A DNA stretch of 54,280 nucleotides. Source: Bacteriovorax stolpii. GTDB taxonomy: Bacteria; Bdellovibrionota; UBA2428. Under the pieces are notes generated by a model. It did no database searches. It saw only the letters and a program-made list of their open reading frames with translations, and had not been told where the DNA came from. The stretch covers positions 1 to 54,280 of the forward strand of contig CAMCVE010000005.1 in assembly GCA_945881775.1 (NCBI GenBank). Reading direction: 5' to 3'. A program made the translations under genes and the position numbers. This document shows, piece by piece, positions 33,723-43,571 of the stretch (the first letter of the stretch is position 1; each line of letters opens with the position of its first letter).

Positions 33723-34572
33723 CTTCGTTAGAGGGTTCTGGTCCCGCTATTCTAAGGCCAAAATCAACGTCCTGGCCTCGTCCCTCGCCTTTTACACCCT
33801 CACTTCCGTCCTCCCGATGTTCACGCTCGGCTTCTGGTACCTGACTTCAGCCGGGGTCACCGAAAAATGGATCCATGTGGCTCGTGGCTACATCATCTCC
33901 CATTTGGACTTTGGATCGGGCGAGAAGGTCCTAGACCTCTTCAACCGCATCACCGTCGAAACGACAGGGTCATCCTGGGGCTGGGTCGGCCTTTTCACCT
34001 TCTTTTACATCGCCATCATGCTTCTAGTGAGCGTCGGCAACGCGATCGACCAGGTCGTCAACACGAGCGAGATCGAGTTGGACCTCAGCCATGGCACCCT
34101 CAAGGCCATCGGGCGCCGGTTTTTGTTTATGATCTTCATGCCGATTGCCCTGACGGCCTCTGGGCTGCTGATGAGCTGGATCAAAGATGACTCCTGGATG
34201 AAGTACCTCTTCAACCTCAATTACGTGGGCAGCGTGCTCGCGCTTCCCTTGCCTTGGAGTCTCGACCTTCTCGTTTTTATCCTTCTCTACTACTACGTTC
34301 CGAACCGGCGCGTGACAGCCCGACAAGCGCTGCGGGCTGCGCTTTTCTCGACGCCGCTCTATATCGCGGGCAAATATGCGATGGGGTACTACAGTACCTA
34401 CGCCCTCACGACGCACAAGATCTACGGCGCCTTCGCCGTGATCCCACTGATGATGCTGTGGATTTATGTGGCCTGGCTTATCGTCCTGGCAGGAGCCTTA
34501 TTTATTCGAGAGAACGCTCAAACAATGGCGCGAACTATTTCAGGCCCGAAGACTCGGAAGTCTTCTTCTTAG
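33706..34572 (+). CDS. YihY/BrkB family inner membrane protein
   Basis: 288 residues with six hydrophobic segments. ASSLAFYTLTSVLPM in the first helix, YYYVPNRRVTARQALRAALFST and YGAFAVIPLMMLWIYVAWLIVLAGALF near the end match the YihY/BrkB (formerly RNase BN) family. The function is unknown; it was linked to serum resistance in Bordetella. The C-terminal tail is Ser/Lys-rich. ATG 33706 lies inside the end of the PilZ gene. Confidence 0.85.
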   Translation: MSKAINFVRGFWSRYSKAKINVLASSLAFYTLTSVLPMFTLGFWYLTSAGVTEKWIHVARGYIISHLDFGSGEKVLDLFNRITVETTGSSWGWVGLFTFFYIAIMLLVSVGNAIDQVVNTSEIELDLSHGTLKAIGRRFLFMIFMPIALTASGLLMSWIKDDSWMKYLFNLNYVGSVLALPLPWSLDLLVFILLYYYVPNRRVTARQALRAALFSTPLYIAGKYAMGYYSTYALTTHKIYGAFAVIPLMMLWIYVAWLIVLAGALFIRENAQTMARTISGPKTRKSSS

Positions 34573-34830
34573 TTCTGCCCCACCACCAAAAACAAGGAAT
34601 CCAGATATCCATACTTCTTTGACCGCCCTAGAGGGCTCATCGGTTAGTCGCCACGCTCTCTAAAGTGTCGAGAATCTGGGAGGCCATGACCCTGCTCGGT
34701 TCACTGACCAAAAAGTAGTCAGTGCGCTGCCGTACATTGGCAAAAACCCTTCCAAAAACCTTTAATACGTCAATAATTACATATATTTAAGACCAGAAAC
34801 ATCCGGACCCCATCGTGCTTTATCTGAAGT
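34573..34830. other. Intergenic region before the matrixin-like gene
   Basis: 258 nt. Contains GCCCT-AG-AGGGC (about 34625-34636) and CACTGAC-GTCAGTG (7-bp stem, about 34702-34724), neither followed by a T-run, and a predicted plus-strand promoter at 34737-34766. The minus strand is open from 34786 to a TGA at 34637-34639 and reads like protein (VRQRTDYFLVSEPSRVMAS) but has no normal start, so it may be a gene remnant or chance. Confidence 0.4.
34737..34766 (+). promoter_or_regulatory. Predicted promoter of the matrixin-like lipoprotein gene
   Basis: TTGGCA (34737-34742) and TTTAAT (34761-34766), 18 nt apart, both close to consensus. Initiation near 34773 would leave a 5' UTR of about 58 nt, AT-rich, before the ATG at 34831. 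Confidence 0.45.
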
Positions 34831-35619
34831 ATGAAGCTGTCGTATCAATGGTCATCTTTGGGACTCCTCGCACTGCTCCAAGCTTGCGGCAATCCCTTTG
34901 ATATTCGCGCCAACTGCGACACGGGCTTCTACACCACCAACACCGGCAAGCGTATGCAGTGGTCCGACGGCAGTCGTATCGATTTCGAAATGCACAAGTC
35001 GGTCCCTGATTCCATGCGCGACGTTGTGCTTGCGTCCGGAGCTCGTTACAACGACGTTTTCTCGAAGACACGTGTGAATATTATCGACTCCGAACTCAAT
35101 ACGCCGAGCTTCAGCGGAAGCGTGAGCAAAGTCTCGGGCGACGACGTCAACGCCATCTACTGGGTTCGTGAAGAAGACTGGGCCTGGGGAGAAAGCGATC
35201 CCCAAGCGGTTGCCATGACCGTGGTCTCTTTCTCTCACAGCGGCATCAAAGAGTCTGATGTGTTCTTCAGGGCTAAAGTCTTCACCCGCGAAACATCCGT
35301 CAATGTTTCGAAGGCGACCGTCTCCACAGGCCTGTCCAAAAGCATGCCGCTCGACTTCATGCTGGGACTTGGTTTTACGCTTCCAAAATTTTCTGTGTCG
35401 AGCGCCGCCTACAACGCAAGCACTTCAAACCCCAATCCCGTCGAGCACCAAGTCTTTATGGTCAGCATCCACGAAATGGGACACGCTATCGGCCGCTGTC
35501 ACAGCGAAGACCCTTCTTCGATCATGTACCCCGAAGTGGGTGCCGGCTCTGCAGAAGATCGCGCAAAGCCCCTCAGCGAGGGCGACCTCGATATTCTCGC
35601 CAAAGCCTACAAGCTTTAA
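34831..35619 (+). CDS. Lipoprotein with matrixin-like metalloprotease domain
   Basis: 262 residues. A signal peptide with lipobox LLQAC gives a lipid-anchored Cys19. Near the C-terminus HEMGHAIGRCH is the HExxHxxGxxH zinc site of metzincins and SIMYP, about 9 residues later, is the Met-turn, as in M10 matrixins. The middle has strands such as DVNAIYWVREEDW. It is a predicted zinc protease facing the periplasm or outside. Surface proteases fit a predatory or host-associated life (inference). Convergent with asmA, 10 nt apart. Confidence 0.8.
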   Translation: MKLSYQWSSLGLLALLQACGNPFDIRANCDTGFYTTNTGKRMQWSDGSRIDFEMHKSVPDSMRDVVLASGARYNDVFSKTRVNIIDSELNTPSFSGSVSKVSGDDVNAIYWVREEDWAWGESDPQAVAMTVVSFSHSGIKESDVFFRAKVFTRETSVNVSKATVSTGLSKSMPLDFMLGLGFTLPKFSVSSAAYNASTSNPNPVEHQVFMVSIHEMGHAIGRCHSEDPSSIMYPEVGAGSAEDRAKPLSEGDLDILAKAYKL

Positions 35620-35628
35620 AGCTGAGCC

Positions 35629-38046
35629 CTAGAACTTGAACTTCTTCTTGAGCTTATCGAGCTCTTTCTTGAGAGGCTCGGGTGCCTTTTCCGAAAGCTT
35701 TTCGATAACTTTCGGCGCAAGCTTCTCAATCTCTCTTTTGGCCGTGCCCTTGGCATAACGTTCAGCGAGAATTTTGGTTGTGTAGCCAATATCAGGCTTG
35801 GGCTCTTGCATGGTCCCCGTGAGCTTCATGGGAATTTCCACGAGTCCGCTCGGACCTTTGAGTTCAGCCACCCGAATCAACTCAGGCGACACATAAGCTG
35901 TTGCGTCGAATTTGATCTGGCGATCAAAAGTTAGCTCGCCCGTCGATGAGAAGCGCAGATCCCCAATCTTGGCTTTTTGTGGATCATAAATCACATTGAG
36001 TTCTTTGATCAAAATTGAACGTCCTTTGATGTCTGCGGCGAACTTCATGGTTTTGAAATCGCCTCTGAACTCTTGGTCTCCAAGCTTCTCTCCGGCTTGC
36101 TTGGGAAGCTTCTCAATAAACATTGTGACAAGCTTCATCACGGGAAGGTTGAGACGACCATTTTCCATAGAGCCTTGTACGTTGCCCCTTAAATGCTCGG
36201 CGAGTTGCGCCTTGCGAAGACCTTGACCTGACAGCGTCATCGACCCTACGAGTGCTCCCGTCATCGAATCTTTCCAAAGTGGCGCATGCGCCTTTACGGC
36301 TTCAGCAATTTTAATCTTGTCCATCTTGGCCTTCATACCGTACTCAAGAATTGAAGGTTTCAGACCGAGATCCATATCCGCTTGTATGCTTCCACCATAA
36401 GCTCCCATGTTGCCCGTCTTGATGGTCATCTTACGTGAGGCCAGTTTGGCTTCAGCCGTCGCGTTGGTGTACTCGGCTCCGGCGAAGCGAATTTTCTTGA
36501 GATTCATTGTCGCAACAAGGCTGATGCGATCAAGCATTTCATTTTTGAGACTCTCCTCTACAAGAGGCGCCATTTCATCGAGAACCACATCGAGACTTGC
36601 GTTAGGGTCCACGGTAACAGGTGTGGACGTTCCGGCCGGAGGGCCAGCCACGCCACCGCCCTTGCCTGCTGCCACGGGCTCGACACCCATCAATTCATCT
36701 CCATCGAGAAGACTCGAGGTCACGTTCACTTTGGCAACAATTTTAGCGAGGCCTTCGCTCGTCATATTCATCGCGAGATCAGAGCGACCGATCTTCATGG
36801 AAAAATCCTTGAGAGCCACAAGAGGCTTTTCGAGATTGCCTTTGACTGTGAGCTGACCCTTGAGATCACTTATGGGTTTGGCGAGTTGAGGAGTTGCACC
36901 CGACACGCCAGACAATGTCGCGCGAATATCGAGACTGGGGTTCGTAGGCGAGCCCTTCACGATGATCGCAAAATCGCTCTGTCCTTTGAGTTTAAAATCA
37001 CGAACAAGGGGCACCAGGGCACCGAGGCCAGCAAGATCAATTTTTTCGCTGAGAATTTTGAGATCAATTTGTGACTCATCGAGCTTCTCGGCTCGGAGCC
37101 CAAGACTTCCGGTTGTCTTAATTCCGCCAAACTGAAACGAAAGCGTGCTGACGTTAGCGTCGATCACTTTACCAAACTTTACCGAACCACCAAGCTCCCC
37201 GCCCATCGCCGTTCCAGCCTTTTTATCGAGAAGCCCCAGTGCAGAGATTGCAACGTCATCGAGTTTTTGTTGCAGCGCAAACTTGAGTTCGGAACTTTCG
37301 CCTTTAGAGGGAATCAAGGTCAATTCGCCGTCGAGAGCAAAGGGGCCTTCAACCTTGATGCCGTCCATGTCGACATTCATCACGGCAGACGACGAGACTT
37401 GAATAGGGCTATTGAATCCGATTTCCAAAACTTGAAAGCGCAGATCTTTAAGGTCAGCTGAAATAGCAGAGTCTTTTGAAACAAGCTTCGAGCTCACATG
37501 AGACTCCAGAATTTCAAACGAGAATCGTGCCGTAAGAATTCGGTTGCGGATAAACCCAGGCACATCGACAAGTACGACCGCAAGATTCTTTTGCACGGCC
37601 GCAAGAGGATTGGCCTCGTCCGCGAGCACCGCTGCATCTCTTGGCTCGGACTCGGCTGGAGCTTCGGGGAGAAAGTTCTTAAGGTTATCGCCCTTTCCTT
37701 CAGCGCTTGTGTGATTCAAGTCGAGACCATTCAGGCGGAACATTACCTTCGGGGAACTCAGAAGCGAAAGCAGAGACATTCTGATCTCAAGTTTTGCAAT
37801 CTTCCCGAAGGGCTCGCCGGCTGCACCTTTGCGCTCGAAGAGCTGAACATCTTCCACGCCCACCTTAACACTCGGAAAAAGCGAAAAAATCATATGACCG
37901 AGCTTCACCTCGCCACGAAGTTTCGCATTAGCGGCCTGCTCAATCCTCGGCTTGACGTCGTCGAGGGAGTAAAAGAGAGGAACCACCAGTAAGACAAGGA
38001 TCACCGTGACGATGAGAGAAAAAACGATCGCTAGAATTTTTTTCAT
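35629..38046 (-). CDS. AsmA family protein
   Basis: 805 residues. N-terminal membrane anchor (KKILAIVFSLIVTVILVLLVV), then the AsmA start (PRIEQAANAKLRGEVKLGHMIFSLFPSVKVGVEDVQLFE), a long beta-rich region, and the AsmA-like C-terminal part (IKELNVIYDPQKAKIGDLRFSSTGELTF in pieces). A Pro/Gly/Ala linker lies near residue 470. AsmA/TamB-like proteins bridge the periplasm and are linked to phospholipid transport to the outer membrane. Last gene of a long minus-strand run, 15 nt after hit. Confidence 0.82.
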   Translation of the reverse strand: MKKILAIVFSLIVTVILVLLVVPLFYSLDDVKPRIEQAANAKLRGEVKLGHMIFSLFPSVKVGVEDVQLFERKGAAGEPFGKIAKLEIRMSLLSLLSSPKVMFRLNGLDLNHTSAEGKGDNLKNFLPEAPAESEPRDAAVLADEANPLAAVQKNLAVVLVDVPGFIRNRILTARFSFEILESHVSSKLVSKDSAISADLKDLRFQVLEIGFNSPIQVSSSAVMNVDMDGIKVEGPFALDGELTLIPSKGESSELKFALQQKLDDVAISALGLLDKKAGTAMGGELGGSVKFGKVIDANVSTLSFQFGGIKTTGSLGLRAEKLDESQIDLKILSEKIDLAGLGALVPLVRDFKLKGQSDFAIIVKGSPTNPSLDIRATLSGVSGATPQLAKPISDLKGQLTVKGNLEKPLVALKDFSMKIGRSDLAMNMTSEGLAKIVAKVNVTSSLLDGDELMGVEPVAAGKGGGVAGPPAGTSTPVTVDPNASLDVVLDEMAPLVEESLKNEMLDRISLVATMNLKKIRFAGAEYTNATAEAKLASRKMTIKTGNMGAYGGSIQADMDLGLKPSILEYGMKAKMDKIKIAEAVKAHAPLWKDSMTGALVGSMTLSGQGLRKAQLAEHLRGNVQGSMENGRLNLPVMKLVTMFIEKLPKQAGEKLGDQEFRGDFKTMKFAADIKGRSILIKELNVIYDPQKAKIGDLRFSSTGELTFDRQIKFDATAYVSPELIRVAELKGPSGLVEIPMKLTGTMQEPKPDIGYTTKILAERYAKGTAKREIEKLAPKVIEKLSEKAPEPLKKELDKLKKKFKF

Positions 38047-38061
38047 GATGAACTCCTTGAA

Positions 38062-38400
38062 TTAACCCGGTGGCCAGCTCATTTGCCTGCCGCCGAGGAT
38101 ATGAAAATGAAGATGGCCAACGGATTGTCCACCGTCGGAACCGATGTTTGTGACGACTCGGTACCCTGTGGGGTCGAGGCCCTGCTTGCGTGCGATTTTA
38201 GCAATGGTGATCATGATGTGGCCCAACAAAGCTTGATCTTCAGATCCCAACTGTGCGAGAGACCCAATCGGCTTTCGAGGGATGACAAGAATATGAACGG
38301 GTGCCTGAGGCTGGACGTCGTGAAATGCCACACAAAGCTCATCTTCGTACACGAACTTAGCCGGAATTTCTTTTGAGAGAATTTTTCCAAAAATCGTCAT
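38062..38400 (-). CDS. HIT family nucleotide hydrolase (HINT-like)
   Basis: 112 residues. [18 protein letters not shown] at the start, [14 protein letters not shown] and the histidine triad [11 protein letters not shown] near the end are typical of HinT. These enzymes hydrolyse purine nucleoside phosphoramidates. ATG 38400 is preferred; the frame stays open to 38481, inside the leuS 3' end. Only ACGGAA precedes it. It follows leuS by 11 nt. Confidence 0.9.
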   Translation of the reverse strand: MTIFGKILSKEIPAKFVYEDELCVAFHDVQPQAPVHILVIPRKPIGSLAQLGSEDQALLGHIMITIAKIARKQGLDPTGYRVVTNIGSDGGQSVGHLHFHILGGRQMSWPPG

Positions 38401-38411
38401 TAAAAATTCCG

Positions 38412-40877
38412 TTAAACCACGACGCTCACGATGCGCCCTTTGACGTACACAAACTTTTTCAGTGGCTTTCCCTCCATCCACTTCTGGATGGGCTCAAGAG
38501 CAAGAACTTGTTGTTTAAGGCTCGCTTCGTCGACTTCGGCGGGAATTTTTAGCGACGCGCGAAGCTTGCCGTTCACCTGAACCCCGATCTCAATCTCATC
38601 GAACACCGTCTTGCGCGGATCAAACGCGGGCCAGGCTGCCATCGCAAGCGATCCGGAATGTCCGAGCTTTGACCAGGCTTCTTCACACATGTGGGGAGCA
38701 AACGGGGCGAGCAGCTGAACGTAAGCTTCCACAAGCTTGCGAGGAAGTGGCTTGTCGTCGCCAAAGGCTTTTTGCAACTCGTTCTGGAGGATCATCAACG
38801 CAGAGATAGATGTGTTGAATCCGAGTTTCTCGATATCCTCGCCGACCTGTTTGATCGTGCGATGAAGGGTGCCCTCAATGCCCGAGGGCCATTGATCGGG
38901 CCCGATGTCTTGAATGCGTTTTGAAAGAGTGCCGTCAGTATCGAATATCATGCGCGTCACGCGCGAGAGATAGCGGTAAACGCCCTCAATACCACCTGTT
39001 TGCCACGGCTTGGCTTTCTCAAGAGGTCCCATAAACATTTCGTAGAGTCGGAATGTATCGGCACCGTAATCACGCACAATGTCGTCAGGATTAATGACGT
39101 TGCCACGAGACTTCGACATCTTCTCGCCATCTTCACCGAGCATCAGTCCTTGGTGCACAAGTTTTTGGAAGGGCTCGCTCGTGGGCACGAGTCCCATATC
39201 GAAGAACACCTTATGCCAGAAGCGCGCATACAGAAGATGTCCCACCGCGTGCTCTGAACCACCAAGGTAGAAGTCGACATTCTGCCAGTACGTCACAGCA
39301 GATTGTGACCAGGCAGCTTGGTCATTGTGCGGGTCCATGTAACGGAGGAAGTACCAACTTGAGCCCGCCGATCCCGGCATCGTGTTCGTTTCACGCAAAT
39401 ATTTGTTGCCGGTCTTTTTATCGGTGACCTCGACCCAGCTCCGGAGTGTTGCCAGTGGTGACTCACCAGAACCCGAGGGCTCATAGCGCTCAACTGACGG
39501 AAGCTCGAGCGGGAGCTCAGAATCGTCGATCAATGTCACAGGGCCCGACAGCGCTCCACCCATCGGGTGCAAGGCCGGTATCGGCTCGCCCCAATAGCGC
39601 TGCCGAGAGAAAACCCAGTCCCGCAACTTATAGGTGACCTTCGCCTCACCATGACCCTTGGTCGCAAGGTACGTCGTAATTTTTTTTGCTGCTTCCGCGA
39701 TGGGAAGTCCGTTGACCTTCACGTCGACCGAATCCGAATGGATGAGGTTGCCGTTCTCATCAATCACGGGCACGACGTCGAGGGAATGCTTCACAGCAAA
39801 TTCTTGATCGCGCTCATCGTGGGCTGGAACAGCCATGATCGCACCCGTTCCATAATTCATGAGCACATAGTCAGCGACCCAGATCGGAATCTTTTTCCCA
39901 CTCAGGGGATGGAGAGCATAGGCTCCCGTAAACACTCCCGACTTGTCTTTGTTGAGATCGGTGCGAGCGAGATCTCCCTTGCGAGCAGATTCACTCCGAT
40001 AAGCACGAAGTTCTTCCAAATGATCAGCAGAAGCGATCTCAAGAACAAGAGGATGCTCTGGCGCGAGAACCATGAAAGTGACACCCATGAGCGTATCGGG
40101 GCGAGTGGTGAAGACTTCGAAAGTCTGTTTGGGATCTTTCTCGAGCAAGAAGCAGATCTGTGCGCCTTCGGATCGACCAATCCAATTGCGTTGATGCTCT
40201 TTGGTCGACTCGGGCCAATCAAGTCCCTCGAGATCTTGCAAAAGTCGTTCGGCGTAAGCCGTAATCTTGAGCATCCACTGACGCATGGGCCGCTTTTCGA
40301 CCGGATGCCCGCCACGCTCGGACTTGCCATCAATGACTTCATCGTTGGCGAGAACGGTCCCAAGCGCAGGACACCAGTTCACGGGGAACTCGGCCTGATA
40401 TGCCAAACCCTTCTCATAGAGCTTTTTGAAAATCCATTGAGTCCATTTGTAATAACTCGGATCAGCCGTGGAGATTTCACGAGACCAATCGTAACCAAGG
40501 CCCAACGTGCGTAGCTGCCGACGGAAGGTTTCCGCATTCTTCTTTGTCGTGATTGCAGGGTGAATGCCTGTTTGAATGGCATACTGCTCCGCGGGGAGAC
40601 CGAAAGCATCCCAACCCATAGGATGCAAAACATTGAAGCCCTTCATGCGCTTGTATCGACAAAGAATATCCGTAGCGATGTAACCGAGGGGATGCCCCAC
40701 ATGAAGCCCCTGACCCGAAGGATAAGGGAACATGTCGAGACAGTAGAACTTGGGAAGCTCTGAACCCTTTTCTCCAGGTTGGGCGGCCCGGTAAACGCCG
40801 CTAGATTCCCAGTGGTCTTGCCACTTTTTCTCGATGCCATTTGCGAAGTCTCGGAAGTTGAATTCAGGCTGCGCCAT
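38412..40877 (-). CDS. leuS: Leucyl-tRNA synthetase
   Basis: About 821 residues. Charges tRNA-Leu. HIGH-type motif in [16 protein letters not shown], editing (CP1) domain with [19 protein letters not shown] and [13 protein letters not shown], catalytic [14 protein letters not shown] (KMSKS), anticodon-binding helices and C-terminal [15 protein letters not shown] 40877 ([11 protein letters not shown]) is chosen; the open frame to 40919 lies in the preceding gene. No Shine-Dalgarno. Follows the outer membrane protein gene by 16 nt. Confidence 0.95.
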   Translation of the reverse strand: MAQPEFNFRDFANGIEKKWQDHWESSGVYRAAQPGEKGSELPKFYCLDMFPYPSGQGLHVGHPLGYIATDILCRYKRMKGFNVLHPMGWDAFGLPAEQYAIQTGIHPAITTKKNAETFRRQLRTLGLGYDWSREISTADPSYYKWTQWIFKKLYEKGLAYQAEFPVNWCPALGTVLANDEVIDGKSERGGHPVEKRPMRQWMLKITAYAERLLQDLEGLDWPESTKEHQRNWIGRSEGAQICFLLEKDPKQTFEVFTTRPDTLMGVTFMVLAPEHPLVLEIASADHLEELRAYRSESARKGDLARTDLNKDKSGVFTGAYALHPLSGKKIPIWVADYVLMNYGTGAIMAVPAHDERDQEFAVKHSLDVVPVIDENGNLIHSDSVDVKVNGLPIAEAAKKITTYLATKGHGEAKVTYKLRDWVFSRQRYWGEPIPALHPMGGALSGPVTLIDDSELPLELPSVERYEPSGSGESPLATLRSWVEVTDKKTGNKYLRETNTMPGSAGSSWYFLRYMDPHNDQAAWSQSAVTYWQNVDFYLGGSEHAVGHLLYARFWHKVFFDMGLVPTSEPFQKLVHQGLMLGEDGEKMSKSRGNVINPDDIVRDYGADTFRLYEMFMGPLEKAKPWQTGGIEGVYRYLSRVTRMIFDTDGTLSKRIQDIGPDQWPSGIEGTLHRTIKQVGEDIEKLGFNTSISALMILQNELQKAFGDDKPLPRKLVEAYVQLLAPFAPHMCEEAWSKLGHSGSLAMAAWPAFDPRKTVFDEIEIGVQVNGKLRASLKIPAEVDEASLKQQVLALEPIQKWMEGKPLKKFVYVKGRIVSVVV

Positions 40878-40893
40878 AACCCGATTGTGTCTA

Positions 40894-42126
40894 TCAGAAA
40901 CGGTAGCTTGAAGCGACAACCCCGCCGTAGAAGTAATTGCTACGCGGCACGTCGCCTGTCTTGCTGGGGTCCACAGAAAGCGAGCGTCCTTGCCCTCCCT
41001 GGACCCAACCTCCTAGAGAGACTTCACCGCTGTCTTTGGCGAAGACCAGAGCTCCCGTAGCCCCAAACATGTTGACCTTGTCCTGCATCGCCGAAATTCC
41101 CGACGGTAGATTGTTGGCAGCAGAGAGGTTCGTGAAGCAACCCACCCGAAGACCCAGGCTCTTCTTGAAGAAATGTTCATAACCGAAGTGAAGACTCGGG
41201 ATCGAACGAAGATCGACCTCAAATTCCGACAAGGAATCGGGATGAAGATTTTTCTTGTAGGGAGTGTAGAGATGGAGATCCGCAGCAAAGGTGTCGGCAG
41301 GCCCCCAAGAATAGGACATTCCCACGCTCAGGCGCGCGGGCATTGGATAGCCCGTGGGCTTGAACTCCTGAGCGTCGAGTTCCGTTCCGCCGCTCTCGAT
41401 ATGGGAAACTTCGCCCCGTGCCCCAAAAGGCAAGACCGGAAGCCTCAGCGAAACTCCCCAGCTCAAATGTTCATCCTCGCGACGCGAATACCCCGCAAGC
41501 GCGGTGAAGCCATTGACGTCCCACATCCGCTCGACGAACTCGATCTGAATGCTACCCGCAACTTTTTCGACGAAAGAAAATTTTTCCGTTGATAGGCGTG
41601 AGACGTAAAAGACGCCTAAGCCGATTGAGTTGCGCTCATCGAGTTGAAGAGTCCCGAAGCCGGTGATCCAGATATCCTCAAAAGAACTTTCGTAGCTGGC
41701 TTGCGCGTCAGCCCCAAGATCCAGTGTTCCTGAATTGACAAAAGAATTGGGGACTAAAACGGAGCCGCCCCAAGTCCAATCAGACTTCTTAAAAAAACCG
41801 CCGACCATCGCAGGAACAGAGAGGAAACCACCTCGCGTGATGTTGTCGGCGGCGGACTTGAAGAGACTCACATAGGCACCGGTTCGAGTGTCGATTCGAC
41901 TGTACGCCGACACCCCCGCAGAGATCTGATCACCTTGAGCCCAGGCGAGTACTGCGGGGTTGTAATAGATAGATCCCACGTCGTCAGCTAGGGCCATGCC
42001 CGTGTTGCCCATTCCAAAAGAGCGTGTCCCAACAGGAAGGTCTTCGTAATTATAAAGACGTGCTTCCGCCCCAAACGAAGCGGTCATGATCAAAATAAAA
42101 CCTAGAGAGCGTCCGACTGAATTCAT
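40894..42126 (-). CDS. Outer membrane beta-barrel protein (OmpP1/PorV-like)
   Basis: 410 residues. Signal peptide (GFILIMTASFGAEA), then PVGTRSFGMGNTGMALADDVGSIYYNPA, typical of the FadL/PorV/UPF0164 barrel group, alternating beta strands, and a C-terminal Phe (SSYRF) as in barrels inserted by BAM. May be a hydrophobic-compound channel or a secretion helper. It overlaps gatB by 4 nt (ATGA), an odd partner for a tRNA amidotransferase. Confidence 0.75.
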   Translation of the reverse strand: MNSVGRSLGFILIMTASFGAEARLYNYEDLPVGTRSFGMGNTGMALADDVGSIYYNPAVLAWAQGDQISAGVSAYSRIDTRTGAYVSLFKSAADNITRGGFLSVPAMVGGFFKKSDWTWGGSVLVPNSFVNSGTLDLGADAQASYESSFEDIWITGFGTLQLDERNSIGLGVFYVSRLSTEKFSFVEKVAGSIQIEFVERMWDVNGFTALAGYSRREDEHLSWGVSLRLPVLPFGARGEVSHIESGGTELDAQEFKPTGYPMPARLSVGMSYSWGPADTFAADLHLYTPYKKNLHPDSLSEFEVDLRSIPSLHFGYEHFFKKSLGLRVGCFTNLSAANNLPSGISAMQDKVNMFGATGALVFAKDSGEVSLGGWVQGGQGRSLSVDPSKTGDVPRSNYFYGGVVASSYRF

Positions 42127-43571
42127 GTTTTCATTTTCTTAAGTGCGGTCATGAGACACGCTGAAATTTTTTCAGGGTGTGCCTTGCCTTGGGATATCTT
42201 CATGACCTGGCCCATCAGGAAGGCAAAAATCTTTTCTTTGCCGCTGAGATATTCGGCAACACGGTCGGGATGTTCGGCAAGAATCGTCTCTACCCAGGCT
42301 TCAAGGGCCGTGGCGTCGTCAACTTGCACAAGATTCTCATCCTGCACATGCTGGATAAGTGAAGCGTCTGGATGCTTCATCCACCAAATGAGAAGCTCTT
42401 TGGCCTGACGACGGGAAATTTTCTTCTCCTGTAAAAGCTTGAGAAGCTCCGCCATAGACTCCGACGTGAATGGATTTTCCGCAAAACTTTTCCCAAGGTG
42501 ATTAAGCTCACCGACAAGATCAGAGATAACCCACGACGCAGCCAGCTTCGCATCGATACCATTTACACAAAGCGCATCGATGTAGACATGCCAGTCGCGA
42601 TGCTCCAGCAGAAGCTTGGCCTCGGAATCAGAAAGTCCCATTTCAGCCTGAAGACGCCGACGCTTGTCGTCGGGGAGCTCGGGAAGTTCCTGGCGGATGC
42701 GCTCGATCCATTCGGGGCTAAGAACAAGCGGAGGCAAGTCAGGGTCCGGGAAGTAGCGGTAGTCGTCTGCATCTTCCTTGGTCCGCATCGTAAACGTTTT
42801 GTTAGCGGCCGCATCCCAGCCGCGGGTCTCTTGAATCACTTTCCCGCCGCTCTCAACGACTGCGATCTGACGAGCGATTTCGTATTCAAGAGCAAGTTCC
42901 ACAAAACGGAAGGAGTTGACGTTTTTGATTTCGGTACGGGTGCCGAGCTTGGTTTCGCCTAGCTTGCGAATACTCACATTTGCGTCGCAGCGAAAGTTAC
43001 CCTGTTCGAGATTTCCATCCGTAACTCCGGTGTGGACAAGGAGCGAGTGTAGAATTTTCAGATAGTTTTTGGCTTCGAGGGGTGAACGCAGGTCGGGATG
43101 GGTCACCACCTCGATGAGGGGCGTGCCCGCGCGGTTGAGATTGACGAGTGTGGAGGAAGCCACATGAAACAGCTGGCCTGCATCCTCTTCCATATGAATC
43201 CGCTGAATACGAACGCGTCGGGTCCTTTTTCCCGCCTCGTCGCTCGCCACTTCGAGCCAACCTTCGCCACAAATGGGTTCATCGAACTGAGAGATCTGAT
43301 AGCCCTTAGGAAGATCAGGATAGAAATAATTTTTACGTGCAAAGCGACTACGGGCGTTGATTTCGCAGTGACAGGCGAATCCGGCTCGAACCGCAAGTTC
43401 GACTGCGTGCCGATTTAAGACGGGCAGTGAACCGGGAAGGCCCGCCGAGACCGAACCCACGCTGGTGTTGGGCTCGGATTCATTGGAGACCGGCGCCGTG
43501 CAAAAAATTTTGCTTTTGGTGAGAAGCTGCGCGTGAACCTCAAGTCCAATGACGACTTCGAAAACAGCCAT
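42123..43571 (-). CDS. gatB: Asp/Glu-tRNA amidotransferase subunit B
   Basis: 482 residues. GatB binds misacylated Glu-tRNA-Gln or Asp-tRNA-Asn and activates it. Seen: VIGLEVHAQLLTKSKIFC, NYFYPDLPKGYQISQ, GKRTRRVRIQRIHMEEDAGQ, NRAGTPLIEVVT, CDANVSIR, EIKNVNSFRFVE, RSKEDADDYRYFPDPDLP-type (here RTKEDADDYRYFPDP) and the C-terminal GatB/YqeY helical tail. Start overlaps the gatA stop (TGATG). Confidence 0.96.
   Translation of the reverse strand: MAVFEVVIGLEVHAQLLTKSKIFCTAPVSNESEPNTSVGSVSAGLPGSLPVLNRHAVELAVRAGFACHCEINARSRFARKNYFYPDLPKGYQISQFDEPICGEGWLEVASDEAGKRTRRVRIQRIHMEEDAGQLFHVASSTLVNLNRAGTPLIEVVTHPDLRSPLEAKNYLKILHSLLVHTGVTDGNLEQGNFRCDANVSIRKLGETKLGTRTEIKNVNSFRFVELALEYEIARQIAVVESGGKVIQETRGWDAAANKTFTMRTKEDADDYRYFPDPDLPPLVLSPEWIERIRQELPELPDDKRRRLQAEMGLSDSEAKLLLEHRDWHVYIDALCVNGIDAKLAASWVISDLVGELNHLGKSFAENPFTSESMAELLKLLQEKKISRRQAKELLIWWMKHPDASLIQHVQDENLVQVDDATALEAWVETILAEHPDRVAEYLSGKEKIFAFLMGQVMKISQGKAHPEKISACLMTALKKMKT

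Noticed and set aside
39567-40514. 315-aa plus-strand frame opposite leuS
   Set aside because: Antisense shadow of a well conserved synthetase.
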